From Shewanella putrefaciens (GTDB lineage: Bacteria; Pseudomonadota; Gammaproteobacteria; Enterobacterales; Shewanellaceae): 64,000 bases of DNA. A model generated the notes under the pieces. The model was not told the origin of the DNA, did not search any database, and saw nothing but the letters and a program-made list of their open reading frames with translations. Numbering within the stretch: position 1 is the first letter of the stretch; the number at the start of each line of letters is the position of its first letter. The position numbers and the translations under genes were made by a program. Location of the stretch: positions 1,178,001-1,242,000 of the forward strand of contig NZ_CP066370.1 of assembly GCF_016406325.1 (NCBI RefSeq), in the 5' to 3' direction. This document shows positions 47,210-56,699 of the stretch, in pieces.

Positions 47210-49333
47210 ATGAGTGATAAAATAGGCGGGTGGGCTGGTAAAGTCCTAAGAGTTAATTTAACAACTAATCATATATGGTATGAACCAATCAATAAATATT
47301 ATGATTATATTGGTGGTATGGGCATAGGATATAAAATTCTATGGGACAATCATAAAGACAATATAACGGCAACTGACCCTGATAATATTATTGTATTTTC
47401 CGCAGGCCCATTAACGGGTTCAGGTGTTATTTGTACCGGACGAACAACCATTACTTCCCGTAGTCCCGTAATTGAAAAACATCTGATTGCTGATGGCCAT
47501 TTTGGTGGGCATTTTTCACCTGCGATGAAATTTGCAGGCTTCGATGCCATTGCTATTGAAGGCAAAGCCAGCAGCCCTGTGTGGCTTAAAATTGTGGATG
47601 ATAAGGTCACGATTGAACCTGCCGATGCCCTATGGGGTAAAGGCATATTTGATACCCATGCGATGATAGCACAAATGATGGGGCCTAATGCTCAGGTTGC
47701 CGCGATTGGTCAAGCAGGGGAAAACCAAGTACCACTTTCAGTGATAATGACGCAAGGCGGGCATTCAGCGGGTGGTCATGGCTCTGTTATGGGGTCTAAA
47801 AATTGTAAAGGGATCGGTATTATTGGTACTGGTTCGGTCAAAATTGTCGCTAACAATGAAAAAATGCGCGCATTAGATGACCATATTTTAGGGATTATCG
47901 GTGCCAATAATAACGGTGTTGTTCCTTCAACACCGCAATCGTGGGCCGAGTACTCAGCGCCTATCAGTCGTTGGAAGGCTAGACCAGGGCTCAAGTGGGG
48001 CGCTGCCGATCAAGAAATTGAATTAGGTGAAGTGCCATGGAACGAACGTAACCGTATCGGTTTCCGTACTTCGATGGCTGAAAGTTATATTGGTGTGGAA
48101 TATGCCAATAAATGGATGAAGCGAACTGGTGGCTGTCATTCATGCCCTATTCGCTGTTTCTGTGAACTTAAAGTCCCTGAACTTAAGAGTAAATACGGCC
48201 GCAAAACCGAACACATATCCAACGTCTGTATGGGATTCCTTGTACCACAGTATTTAATGGGCACCAAAAATGGTACAGAAGCACACGCGATGGCGGGCGC
48301 TTTAGGGGCACATATTCTCGATGACTATGGTATTTGGTGTAACTATGGATCTATTTCTCATCTATTTAAATTCTTAAAAACAAAGGATATGTTTAAGCAT
48401 TTATTACCTGAGGATGAATTTAACAGTATTCCTTGGGCACTTTGGGATAACCAAGATCCTGCTTTCTTACTTGATTTTTATCGCCGAGTGGCGTTTAAAG
48501 AAGGTGAAATCTCCCACATGGCTGACGGCTTATATGATTTGATTAAGCGTTGGGGATTAGATGGAACCAATCCCGCATTAGGTTACTGGGATATCCATAA
48601 AGAAAGTGCAACGAAAGTATTTAACAAGAAAACCAATGCAGCCGTGCACCATGCCAGTGAAACCGCGGGTCAGGTTGGTACGTTAATTAACGTGGTCTTT
48701 AACCGTGATGCCCAGTGCCATTCCCACATCAATATTGTTAACAGTGGTTTGCCACATGATATGACAGTGGCGATTGCCGAGAAAAAATGGGGTGAAGGTG
48801 CATTCGATAAGGTGAATTGGTATACCCCAATCAATGCGGCCAAGATCCGTTTTGCCAAATGGTCGCTGGTGAAAAACGTGTTACACGATTCGCTGACACT
48901 GTGTAACTGGATGTTCCCATTGTTGGCATCACCGGATAAGAATCGTAACTATGAGGGTGACAGCACTATCGAATCGCAGATGTTTAGTTTAGTGACAGGG
49001 ATTGAAACCACTGAAGCTGAATTGGACTTTAAAGCGGAAAGAGTGCTGCATTTACACCGTGCTTTAACCGTATTGCAAATGAATGAAAGCAATATGCGCG
49101 AAGAGCATGATGTGCTCAGTGATTGGGTTTATGATTTGAATCCAGATAAAAACTTTGGCGATCAGGGCACCATCAAGATGGATCGTGCTGATATGCAAAA
49201 AGCACTGGATATGTTCTATGAAGCCTTTGGCTGGGATATTCAAACCGGAGCCCCGACTCGAGCGACGCTCAATAAGTTTGGCTTAGGGTTTGTAGCAGAT
49301 AGATTAGCTGCAAAGGGCTTATTACCGAGTTGA
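47210..49333 (+). CDS. Aldehyde:ferredoxin oxidoreductase family protein, YdhV-like
   Basis: 707 aa tungsto- or molybdopterin enzyme of the AOR family. It matches E. coli YdhV in many places (GWAGKVLRVNLTT, GGMGIGYKI, MKFAGFDAIAIEGKA, VPSTPQSWAEYS, CHSCPIRC). [4Fe-4S] ligands are Cys309, Cys312, Cys316 and probably Cys565 (TLCNW). It has no signal peptide. It starts 16 bp after the ferredoxin gene with an AGGAG site, so the two are one operon and probably one complex. The substrate is unknown for this branch: an aldehyde/carboxylate pair is a guess from the wider family. Confidence 0.93.
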   Translation: MSDKIGGWAGKVLRVNLTTNHIWYEPINKYYDYIGGMGIGYKILWDNHKDNITATDPDNIIVFSAGPLTGSGVICTGRTTITSRSPVIEKHLIADGHFGGHFSPAMKFAGFDAIAIEGKASSPVWLKIVDDKVTIEPADALWGKGIFDTHAMIAQMMGPNAQVAAIGQAGENQVPLSVIMTQGGHSAGGHGSVMGSKNCKGIGIIGTGSVKIVANNEKMRALDDHILGIIGANNNGVVPSTPQSWAEYSAPISRWKARPGLKWGAADQEIELGEVPWNERNRIGFRTSMAESYIGVEYANKWMKRTGGCHSCPIRCFCELKVPELKSKYGRKTEHISNVCMGFLVPQYLMGTKNGTEAHAMAGALGAHILDDYGIWCNYGSISHLFKFLKTKDMFKHLLPEDEFNSIPWALWDNQDPAFLLDFYRRVAFKEGEISHMADGLYDLIKRWGLDGTNPALGYWDIHKESATKVFNKKTNAAVHHASETAGQVGTLINVVFNRDAQCHSHINIVNSGLPHDMTVAIAEKKWGEGAFDKVNWYTPINAAKIRFAKWSLVKNVLHDSLTLCNWMFPLLASPDKNRNYEGDSTIESQMFSLVTGIETTEAELDFKAERVLHLHRALTVLQMNESNMREEHDVLSDWVYDLNPDKNFGDQGTIKMDRADMQKALDMFYEAFGWDIQTGAPTRATLNKFGLGFVADRLAAKGLLPS

Positions 49334-49351
49334 ATACAATAGTTGAACACT

Positions 49352-49873
49352 ATGATTGAGCTTGTTGGATATATCAGAGTATTCAGTCAACACGGGCGTT
49401 TAGTCACGGCGGAGCAAATTGCCGCCGTGGCTGGACTCGAGTGGGATTGTAGCCAAACGGTTAGCTGTTATATCAGCTTAATCCTCAATAGGGATTACGC
49501 GGATATTCAGATGCGATTATCGGGTAAAGATCATTACTTTTATTCCGAAAAGTACATCGTTGAACGCTATGCTGAACAATGGCTAGCCCTTAATCGTGGG
49601 GAGGAACTTGAGGCCATTGCCGCTCAGATTAGGCGTAACAGTTGCCGTCATACTGCGGTGTTTGAGGAAAGTGTACTGACCTTTGCACCCTACCATTATG
49701 ATGAACTTAAGCTGGCGAGTATCCAAGAACAGTTGCCTCAGCAGGCTGGAACCGAGGATATTTTTTACGCCGTGGATAATCAGGGTAAAGGTTATTATTA
49801 CTCTACCCAAGGATTGAGTCACAGTTATGCTGAAGTGTTAGCGAATTACGATCCCTATGAGTGGTCATACTGA
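49352..49873 (+). CDS. Unknown protein, third gene of the AOR unit
   Basis: 173 aa from the ATG at 49352; the upstream TTG at 49343 is in frame and neither has a good ribosome site. The N-terminal part (ELVGYIRVFSQHGRLVTAEQIAAVAGLEWDCSQ, shown in pieces) looks like a winged-helix-like or helical domain, and the C-terminus has the pattern YYYSTQGLSHSYAEVL. No membrane segment, signal or metal motif. By position it may play the role of YdhW in the E. coli ydh operon, but I cannot show homology. It starts 18 bp after the AOR gene. Confidence 0.75.
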   Translation: MIELVGYIRVFSQHGRLVTAEQIAAVAGLEWDCSQTVSCYISLILNRDYADIQMRLSGKDHYFYSEKYIVERYAEQWLALNRGEELEAIAAQIRRNSCRHTAVFEESVLTFAPYHYDELKLASIQEQLPQQAGTEDIFYAVDNQGKGYYYSTQGLSHSYAEVLANYDPYEWSY

Positions 49874-49902
49874 TAATTGGTTTTGCTCCTCTTTATCTCA
49901 TA

Positions 49903-49925
49903 AAGCGCCTACGGGCGCTTTTTTA
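49903..49925 (+). terminator. Intrinsic terminator of the AOR unit
   Basis: 7-bp stem AAGCGCC / GGCGCTT with loop TACG, followed by TTTTT. Confidence 0.85.
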
Positions 49926-50049
49926 CTGGCGCTAATCTGTAGTATTTGGTTGTTACCTTTGTCGTTGTGAGGGGAGTAAAGTGGAATGGTTAATCGGAGT
50001 GATATTCCAAACTTTCTCTCTCAAACTATCCCAATAAAAGGAGTTTACC

Positions 50050-50613
50050 ATGGCAAAAATTTTGATCATCGCGGGTGATTTTGTCGAAGATTACGAGTTA
50101 ATGGTGCCATTTCAGGCGTTGCAAATGGTAGGGCATCAAGTGACTGTTGTTTGCCCCGATAAAATAGCAGGACAAACGATTAAAACTGCAATTCATGATT
50201 TTGAAGGCGACCAAACCTATAGCGAAAAGCCAGGGCATCTCTTTGCTCTAAATGGTGATTTTGCAAAGGTGAGTGCCAGTGATTTCGATGCTTTGTTGTT
50301 ACCTGGAGGTCGAGCGCCAGAATATTTACGTTTAAACCCGTTAGTGCTGAATTTAGTGAAAGCGTTTTCGGTGCAAGATAAACCCATGGCGGCTATTTGC
50401 CATGGTGCGCAGTTGCTGACGGCGGCAGATGTTGTACGTGGTAAAAAGGTTTCAGCCTACCCAGCATGTGCTCCTGAAGTGAGTCAAGCGGGCGCTGAAT
50501 ATTGCGAGATTGCAGTAACGGCAGCGATTACCGATGGCAAGCTTGTCACCGCACCTGCTTGGCCTGCGCATCCTGCATGGCTCGCACAATTTAATAAGTT
50601 GCTTAGTGTGTAA
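50050..50613 (+). CDS. DJ-1/PfpI family protein
   Basis: 187 aa. The class I glutamine amidotransferase-like fold has Glu16 (DYEL) and the nucleophile Cys117 in AICHGAQLL, the normal pair of the family. Such proteins are described as glyoxalases, deglycases, proteases or chaperones; the exact activity cannot be told. An AAAAGGAG site precedes the ATG. Single gene with its own terminator upstream. Confidence 0.88.
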   Translation: MAKILIIAGDFVEDYELMVPFQALQMVGHQVTVVCPDKIAGQTIKTAIHDFEGDQTYSEKPGHLFALNGDFAKVSASDFDALLLPGGRAPEYLRLNPLVLNLVKAFSVQDKPMAAICHGAQLLTAADVVRGKKVSAYPACAPEVSQAGAEYCEIAVTAAITDGKLVTAPAWPAHPAWLAQFNKLLSV

Positions 50614-50640
50614 TGTGTCTAAGTGTAATGTGGCTAAGTG
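50611..50640 (+). repeat. 15-bp tandem duplication at the DJ-1 gene stop
   Basis: TAATGTGTCTAAGTG and TAATGTGGCTAAGTG, 14 of 15 identical, directly adjacent; a partial third copy follows. The first copy begins with the stop codon. Confidence 0.7.
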
Positions 50641-50685
50641 TAGTGTGTGATATTGCGAGATTAATGCATCCTGAAATATCAACAC

Positions 50686-50715
50686 ATCCTTGCTAACGTA
50701 ATCCTTGTTAACGTA
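50686..50715 (+). repeat. Second 15-bp tandem duplication
   Basis: ATCCTTGCTAACGTA and ATCCTTGTTAACGTA, 14 of 15 identical and adjacent, in the leader of the next gene. Confidence 0.7.
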
Positions 50716-50778
50716 ATAGGATTTAGCGTGCTTTTATGGCATAACAGTTCGGGTAGACATGTAAAGGGGAGCATAAAG

Positions 50779-51096
50779 GTGTGTGAAATTTATTCTGGCG
50801 CCGAACCCGAACTGTTCGCGCTTAAAACCCGCTCAATTCGAATTGATGGCGTCGTCACCAGTGTGCGTCTTGAGGCCATTTTCTGGCAAATAATCGAAGA
50901 TATTGCCGATGACGCCGAACTCAGTGTTGCCGTCTTTTTAACCCGTATCTATCGAGAGGTGTTAGCTCGTCATGGGCGAGTCGCTAATTTTGCCTCTTTG
51001 CTGAGAGTGGCGTGTACCACTTACTTAAATGAGGGAAAACGATTAGTGTTGAAGCCTAAAATGGTCAGTTCAGCCAACAAACCGAGCAATACTTAG
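50779..51096 (+). CDS. Ribbon-helix-helix (RHH_4-like) protein
   Basis: 105 aa from the GTG at 50779, which has AGGGGAG 7 nt upstream; the earlier GTG at 50728 has no such site. The core KTRSIRIDGVVTSVRLEAIF followed by ELSVAVFLTRIYREVL is the RHH_4 pattern (arylsulfate sulfotransferase-like ribbon-helix-helix), likely a small DNA-binding regulator. No toxin gene is adjacent, so it is not an obvious toxin-antitoxin pair. Confidence 0.75.
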   Translation: MCEIYSGAEPELFALKTRSIRIDGVVTSVRLEAIFWQIIEDIADDAELSVAVFLTRIYREVLARHGRVANFASLLRVACTTYLNEGKRLVLKPKMVSSANKPSNT

Positions 51097-51194
51097 GGAG
51101 CTACGGGGGCTCCTCAAGCCTTGATAGCTCAGTTCAATGCAGGATTGTTAGCAGTAATGACAGTTTAGTGATTATTTTTAAAAGGTTGATGACC

Positions 51195-51830
51195 TTAATT
51201 TAATAGTTGGCACAATGCTGGCAGCTGATTATTAGGATAAATTTGATAGGTTTTGTGGTGCTTAATCAAGCTGGTTTTCTTATTGCCTTGGCTAAGCAAT
51301 AATCCATGGGATAAAGCGATACGGGTGAGGGCCTGTTCATCGGCGCGGACATATAAGTTGATTGGTTTAATAAGCTGATTATCCTTGATATGTTGATTAA
51401 ACTCTTTGGCATCAATGACTAAGCTAGATTGACCATCACCATCGAGTTTTAGCTTGGCACTGATTTCAGTATCAGTAAATACCAGCCAATTGTCCTGTTT
51501 AAGTTCATCTATCATTGCGTTTAATGCGATGCCTAAAGTAGGTTCATTTTTTTCAACCGATTGATATTGAAATACTATTCTTTCTAGTAAACGCTTGAGT
51601 TCGGCGCCCGCACCTTGGCTGCGAGCCAAGCGTATCCATGTTGTGAGGTCATCAGCAACCAGTTTAGAAAAGCGTTTTTCCTTTAAGGACTCGACCATCC
51701 AATTACACAAAAAATGGCTTTCCTGTGCGGCTGTGCGTTGTGCTTTTTTGGTTTGCGCTGATGTGGCTAAATCGGCAATACCTGCAAGGGCGAGTTCGAG
51801 CACAGCTTGATTATAGGTTTGAGAATTCAT
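51195..51830 (-). CDS. DUF2913 family protein
   Basis: 211 aa soluble protein. FLCNWMVESLKEKRFSKLVA and TWIRLARSQGAGAELKRLLE match my memory of DUF2913, found mainly in Vibrio and Shewanella. No catalytic motif is visible and no function is known. It converges on the ribbon-helix-helix gene. Confidence 0.75.
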   Translation of the reverse strand: MNSQTYNQAVLELALAGIADLATSAQTKKAQRTAAQESHFLCNWMVESLKEKRFSKLVADDLTTWIRLARSQGAGAELKRLLERIVFQYQSVEKNEPTLGIALNAMIDELKQDNWLVFTDTEISAKLKLDGDGQSSLVIDAKEFNQHIKDNQLIKPINLYVRADEQALTRIALSHGLLLSQGNKKTSLIKHHKTYQIYPNNQLPALCQLLN

Positions 51831-52044
51831 TATGACTCCACCGCAGGCTAAAGGGATTTATCTTATTGAACTTGGGCGATATTGATTGCGGCGGCGTTAG
51901 TTTAACAAAGCAGTCGTTAAATCGATAATGATTCTTACAGGTGGCTCAACTTATTACGTAGAAACCACTAAACTTGGATCGCATAAATGTTTACAATAGT
52001 GCTTAGTGAACTGCACAAATATGATTTCGATTGGAGAGCTGTAA

Positions 52045-52935
52045 ATGGATAAGGGACTATTTAAAATTTTGAAAAAAGTCTATTTCAAAAAGGCATATAT
52101 CAAAGATGAAAATGGATATATGCAAAGAATAGATAATGGGGACAAGTTTGATTACGAGTCAGGGACAACACATTATTCTTATGACGGTTTGTCTAGTGCA
52201 GAAATATTGACAATTGAGCAAAGTGGTTATCCTGTTAATGAGATTGTCAAATATAGTCACGATGAATGCATCAACGCATATAAAACGTTGCTTGAGCATC
52301 CTCATTTATCGATTGAAAATGTGCTTTCTGCATATATATGCGGTTTTTCAAGTTTTCCGAGAGGAAGGCAACCTATATTGAGTTATTTATTTGCTCAAGC
52401 AGTTCCACAGCATACCATGCACGCAGAGGGGGATGTTTGTCCCATTTGCTCAATAAGAAGAAATGTTTGGATAGAAAAAGGATATAAGATATTTAGTTGC
52501 TATGCTGGGAATGTATGGAATGAAAGATGGTGTGGTAATCTTGTTGAATTAGCAGAGTTTATGACTATTCCTCCCTGTACTCCTACCCCTGAGGATATCA
52601 GTATATTTAAAGCCTTGATCGAGATGATCCGCCACGCACCTCAAGATGAAACACCAGGAAAATTAGAACAACGTATCAAAAAAGCTAAGATTATTCCTCA
52701 CTATGAAAAATATCATGTTCGCGGACAATTAATGGTATTAGCTGAATTAGGTGTTATGCCAAATCCTTATATAAAACCTTTATATGATGATTTTACTCAT
52801 TTTGCCGATATCTGTAGCGTGAAATATCCTGGGAGTACTCGCTCGGATATTATTCTTCCCTTAGCGGGTTGGCGAGGGGAAAAGAGTATAAATGAAACTA
52901 GGCTTCAAGCATTATTTGGCAACATTATGCGGTGA
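52045..52935 (+). CDS. Unrecognised AT-rich protein with a possible zinc site
   Basis: 296 aa, preceded by TGGAGAG. I do not recognise a family. The N-terminus is rich in Lys, Tyr and Phe. A CPICSIRRNVW ... FSCYAG ... ERWCGN region (about 130-172) offers four cysteines that could bind zinc. No signal or membrane segment. The codons are more AT-rich than in the neighbours (many AAA, ATA, TAT), which suggests recent acquisition. It stands alone, with its own terminator. Proteins like this are sometimes immunity or defence proteins, but nothing here proves it. Confidence 0.75.
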   Translation: MDKGLFKILKKVYFKKAYIKDENGYMQRIDNGDKFDYESGTTHYSYDGLSSAEILTIEQSGYPVNEIVKYSHDECINAYKTLLEHPHLSIENVLSAYICGFSSFPRGRQPILSYLFAQAVPQHTMHAEGDVCPICSIRRNVWIEKGYKIFSCYAGNVWNERWCGNLVELAEFMTIPPCTPTPEDISIFKALIEMIRHAPQDETPGKLEQRIKKAKIIPHYEKYHVRGQLMVLAELGVMPNPYIKPLYDDFTHFADICSVKYPGSTRSDIILPLAGWRGEKSINETRLQALFGNIMR

Positions 52936-52970
52936 TATAAAATTGGTCAAAGATATAATTGAGTCAGTAT

Positions 52971-53000
52971 AAAAAAGCGTCCAGTAATGGACGCTTTTAA
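52971..53000. terminator. Terminator between the AT-rich gene and rhlE
   Basis: Perfect 11-bp stem AAAAGCGTCCA / TGGACGCTTTT with loop GTAA; A and T runs on both sides. Confidence 0.85.
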
Positions 53001-53053
53001 AATAGCTTTGTTATAAACATTGATAAATACTAATGGTATAAATCAATAGGTGA

Positions 53054-54355
53054 TTATTTAAGTTTTTTGGCTTTACTTGGTGCTTGGCCAACCTTCACTT
53101 TTACGCGGCGACCTTGCATGCTTTTTTCTGCAATAACTTGGGCGCCAGCATTGTCGGTTCTTTGTTGTTTTTTAGCAAAACTGCGACGGGTTTGCAGTTG
53201 TTTTAATAGCAATTCGCGGCTACCCACTTCATAGCCTGGAACTGTGACGCGGCGAATTTTTTGACCGATCAATTTTTCGATATCGGCTAAGGTACGTTCT
53301 TCTTCGCGGCTAACAAATGAGATGGCGACCCCTGTTTTACCTGCACGGCCAGTACGACCGATACGGTGAACATAATCTTCGGCGAGGAAAGGTAAATCGT
53401 AGTTAACCACGTATTCAAGGCTTGGGATATCTAAGCCGCGGGCGGCTACTTCAGTGGCAACCAGTACGCGCACATCACCCGCCACAAATTCGCGTAGGGC
53501 GCGGCGGCGACTACCTTGGCCTTTTTCTCCGTGGACCACTTCTGATGGGATACCGTCTAAATTTAACTCTTTAACTAAAGTATCAGCGGCTTCACGGGTC
53601 GCGGTAAATACCAATACCTGTTGCCAGTTTTTCTTGCCAATAAGTTCTGATAGTAATTCACGTTTACGGCGTTGTTCCACAGGGTAAACCACTTGGCTTA
53701 CGGTATCTGCTGTCGTGTTTTGCTTGTCGACGCTGATCACCTGCGGTTTGACCATCATATCGTTGGCGAGTTTTTTGACTGCGCTGGAGAAGGTCGCTGA
53801 AAACAGTAAGTTTTGACGCTTTTTATTTACCGCTTGCAGAATTTTTTGGATGTCGGCACTAAAACCCATATCGAGCATTCGATCGGCTTCATCGAGCACT
53901 AAAAAATCGACGTTTGATAAACTTACATTACAGGCGGTTAAGTGTTCGAGTAAACGACCTGGGGTCGCGACTATAACATCGGCACCGCGTTTGAGCTTTT
54001 GCGCTTGAGTCTCAATCTTTACGCCGCCATAAATGGTTAATACGCTAAAATTTAAATATTTACAGTAAGCCGTGACGTTGTCAGCCACTTGAGCCGCAAG
54101 CTCGCGGGTTGGAGTAAGAATTAATACTCTTGTATTCGACTTTAAAGTTTCGCTTGGTTTTTCAACCATCTTTTGCAGAATGGGCAGGGCAAAGGCGGCA
54201 GTTTTACCTGTACCCGTTTGGGCGCTGGCGAGCACATCTTGGCCGCGGCGAATAGCGGGTATCGCTTGTTGCTGAATAGGCGTCATTTGTTGATAACCGC
54301 AATCTGAGATAGCGCGCAAAATCTCGGGGGAAAAACTAAAAGATTCAAATCTCAT
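53054..54355 (-). CDS. rhlE: DEAD-box RNA helicase RhlE
   Basis: ATP-dependent RNA helicase, 433 aa, of the RhlE group involved in ribosome assembly and RNA decay. Q motif (FSFSPEILRAISDCGYQQMTPIQQQ), Walker A AQTGTGKT, DEAD (VLDEADRMLDMGF), SAT, and HRIGRTGRAG are all present. A basic C-terminal tail (about 385-433) fits RNA binding. Confidence 0.94.
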   Translation of the reverse strand: MRFESFSFSPEILRAISDCGYQQMTPIQQQAIPAIRRGQDVLASAQTGTGKTAAFALPILQKMVEKPSETLKSNTRVLILTPTRELAAQVADNVTAYCKYLNFSVLTIYGGVKIETQAQKLKRGADVIVATPGRLLEHLTACNVSLSNVDFLVLDEADRMLDMGFSADIQKILQAVNKKRQNLLFSATFSSAVKKLANDMMVKPQVISVDKQNTTADTVSQVVYPVEQRRKRELLSELIGKKNWQQVLVFTATREAADTLVKELNLDGIPSEVVHGEKGQGSRRRALREFVAGDVRVLVATEVAARGLDIPSLEYVVNYDLPFLAEDYVHRIGRTGRAGKTGVAISFVSREEERTLADIEKLIGQKIRRVTVPGYEVGSRELLLKQLQTRRSFAKKQQRTDNAGAQVIAEKSMQGRRVKVKVGQAPSKAKKLK

Positions 54356-54678
54356 TTTGGATTCCTATCATTCACTTATTCAAACGCTTAAGCGCCGCAG
54401 CCTCTTTATCACTTATTTAAGGAGAGGCGCACTGGCTGGCTCATTCTTCCACACAGATTTTATAAGAAAAATGGCGGGCGCGGAGTATAGCAAAATTTTA
54501 GGCTAAAACCTGTACTTTTTAACCTGTTGGTATTTTATCTGCAAATGTTTGTGGCTTTGTGACGTGTCGTTGGGGAATTATTGTGTTCCAGTATCGCTAC
54601 GAAAATAGTATGCAATTTGATTTATTAATCGTTATGGCCCCAATATTCCAGACAAAATATTGGGGCCGCTTGCACATC
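54356..54678. other. Region between rhlE and the chemoreceptor gene
   Basis: 323 bp. It holds the rhlE promoter and long 5' leader, and the end of the chemoreceptor transcript. A 12-bp stem GGCCCCAATATT / AATATTGGGGCC at 54636-54667 with an 8-nt loop lies just after the chemoreceptor stop, without a T-run. No gene is seen. Confidence 0.55.
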
Positions 54679-56247
54679 CTAACCAAAGGCGCGGCGTAGA
54701 CCACGGGCTTTTTCAGCATTGTGTTTAAGATGATGCGCAGCATCACTAATTTGATGTGTTGCCGCGAGATTTTCTCTGCTGGTTTGGGTGATTGAATGAA
54801 TATTACGTGTGATTTCATTCACGACTTGACGTTGTTGATTGGCTGCAACGGCATTTTGTTGGGCAAAGTTGTGAATTTCGCTTACCTCTTGATAAATAAT
54901 GTTGACATTATCGGCTGAAATTTGGATGTCGTTGGCACAAAGCTCAGCTTGTTTACGGCTTTGTTCCATTTCTTTTGCCCAAGTATTCAGCATGTTAAAC
55001 ATTTTATCGATACTACGAGAAATGCTGTTGGTTGATAATTGTGTTCGGCTTGATAGCGCGCGAACTTCATCGGCAACGACTGCAAAACCACGGCCTTGAT
55101 CACCCGCGCGGGCGGCCTCAATTGCAGCATTGAGTGCGAGCAGATTAGTTTGCTCTGCGATAGCGTCAATTTCTCCCATGGCATTGGCAACCTGTTCAGC
55201 TTCTTTATTTAATTGATGGGCGTTATTGGCTGCATCGGCGACGGATTTCGCTAATAGTTCCACCTTTTGGGTATTGGCCTTCATGTTGGCACTGCTTTTA
55301 AGGCACAGATCGTAGGCAGTATTGATGCTGGTAGAGGTGAGATGGGTATTTTGGGCAACTTCGGTGATGGTTGAACTCATTTCTTCCATCGCGCTGGCAA
55401 GTTGTTCTAGTTGGTTTTTCTCTTGATCTAAACTCACATAGGTTTGTTCTGTTGTGACAACTAATTGATCTGAAATGATATGTAACTGATTAGCTTGATC
55501 TTGTGTTCGGCCAAGTACACCATTCATTTTGGCTTGCAACATAATGAGCTGAAAATCGAGAATTGATGAAGTATCTGCACCAGAATAAATATAGCGGCTG
55601 ATAGAGTCATATTTTTCTTGCATTTCCATTAGCTTAGCTGGAATACGAAAAGCCTCATCATAGAAGATGGCTAAATTGAGTGTCATCAACACGGCTCCAG
55701 CAATAATCACGCCCCAGCCCCAAAAATAACCTGCAATCAGTAAGCCTGTGGAGGCAACCACAGCAGAAACTAAGCGTTTTTGCATCAAACTTAAGGGCTT
55801 ATAAATAGCTCTATCTTGTTTAAGTCTTTGGTAAATATGGGTCGCTTTAGTGATATAAGGCGCTTTAGGTTGGATACGAACTGATTGGTATCCTACGATA
55901 TTTCCGTTTTCAAATAACGGCGAGACAAACGCATCAACCCAATAGAATCCTCCATTTTTACAGCGATTTTTGACAATACCGCGCCAAGACTGGCCAGCTT
56001 TAAGCTTTCCCCACATTTCTTTAAAAGCAGCACTTGGCATATCTGGATGGCGCACCATATTGTGGGGACTACCGATCAGTTCTTGAGTGCTATAGCCTGA
56101 AACTTCGGCAAAGCGCTCATTAACATAGGTAATCACACCGCGTGTATCCGTGGTCGAAATGAGTTCATCTTGTGGCGTTAAACGTATTTCTTGAACTGTA
56201 CTGTCCATGTTAATGAATTGACTTGCAGTTGGGTTACTCTGGCTCAT
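54679..56247 (-). CDS. Aer-like PAS-domain methyl-accepting chemotaxis protein
   Basis: 522 aa energy or redox taxis receptor. The N-terminal PAS domain (about 20-130; [58 protein letters not shown]) matches Aer and would bind FAD. Two closely spaced membrane helices (about 160-200) follow, then the coiled signalling domain with the tip [20 protein letters not shown] and [12 protein letters not shown]. It would signal through CheW/CheA. There are no periplasmic sensing loops. Confidence 0.93.
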   Translation of the reverse strand: MSQSNPTASQFINMDSTVQEIRLTPQDELISTTDTRGVITYVNERFAEVSGYSTQELIGSPHNMVRHPDMPSAAFKEMWGKLKAGQSWRGIVKNRCKNGGFYWVDAFVSPLFENGNIVGYQSVRIQPKAPYITKATHIYQRLKQDRAIYKPLSLMQKRLVSAVVASTGLLIAGYFWGWGVIIAGAVLMTLNLAIFYDEAFRIPAKLMEMQEKYDSISRYIYSGADTSSILDFQLIMLQAKMNGVLGRTQDQANQLHIISDQLVVTTEQTYVSLDQEKNQLEQLASAMEEMSSTITEVAQNTHLTSTSINTAYDLCLKSSANMKANTQKVELLAKSVADAANNAHQLNKEAEQVANAMGEIDAIAEQTNLLALNAAIEAARAGDQGRGFAVVADEVRALSSRTQLSTNSISRSIDKMFNMLNTWAKEMEQSRKQAELCANDIQISADNVNIIYQEVSEIHNFAQQNAVAANQQRQVVNEITRNIHSITQTSRENLAATHQISDAAHHLKHNAEKARGLRRAFG

Positions 56248-56699
56248 TTAGTGTGTCCATTCAGGGCCGATATGGTTGATTGGGGTTCAGGGCGCGGTGT
56301 TAGGCGCTAATTTTCTTGCGCTGACTCTCATCGGAGTGAGCTTGTTATGTGATAATGGTATCATTTTTGTGTGGGTATAGGAGAGCGGTTTCTCATGGCT
56401 TACTAGTGAAAATCAATCCTTTGCCTTATTTGTAAGTTATTGCAAAATATAATCTTTTTAAGTGCTGAGAATGTAGTGTTAAACGAGCGTTTATCCTGTT
56501 AAATGGTTAATTTCAGTATTTTATATAGGGTTATTATTTTCAGATGTGAAGTACGTTTGTTGAGTGCGTTTTCCTTGGTTATCTTAAATGTAAATCATGT
56601 TCAGTGATATTGGACTAATGTCTTTGATTAGGCCTGATATCACGGTACTCATGCGAGCGCTTTATTGGGCTTAGTCTATTCTTTAATGGGCAACAAAAG
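56248..56699. other. Long intergenic region upstream of the chemoreceptor
   Basis: 452 bp, AT-rich, with the chemoreceptor promoter on the minus strand. I see no gene, tRNA or clear regulatory repeat in it. Confidence 0.5.
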
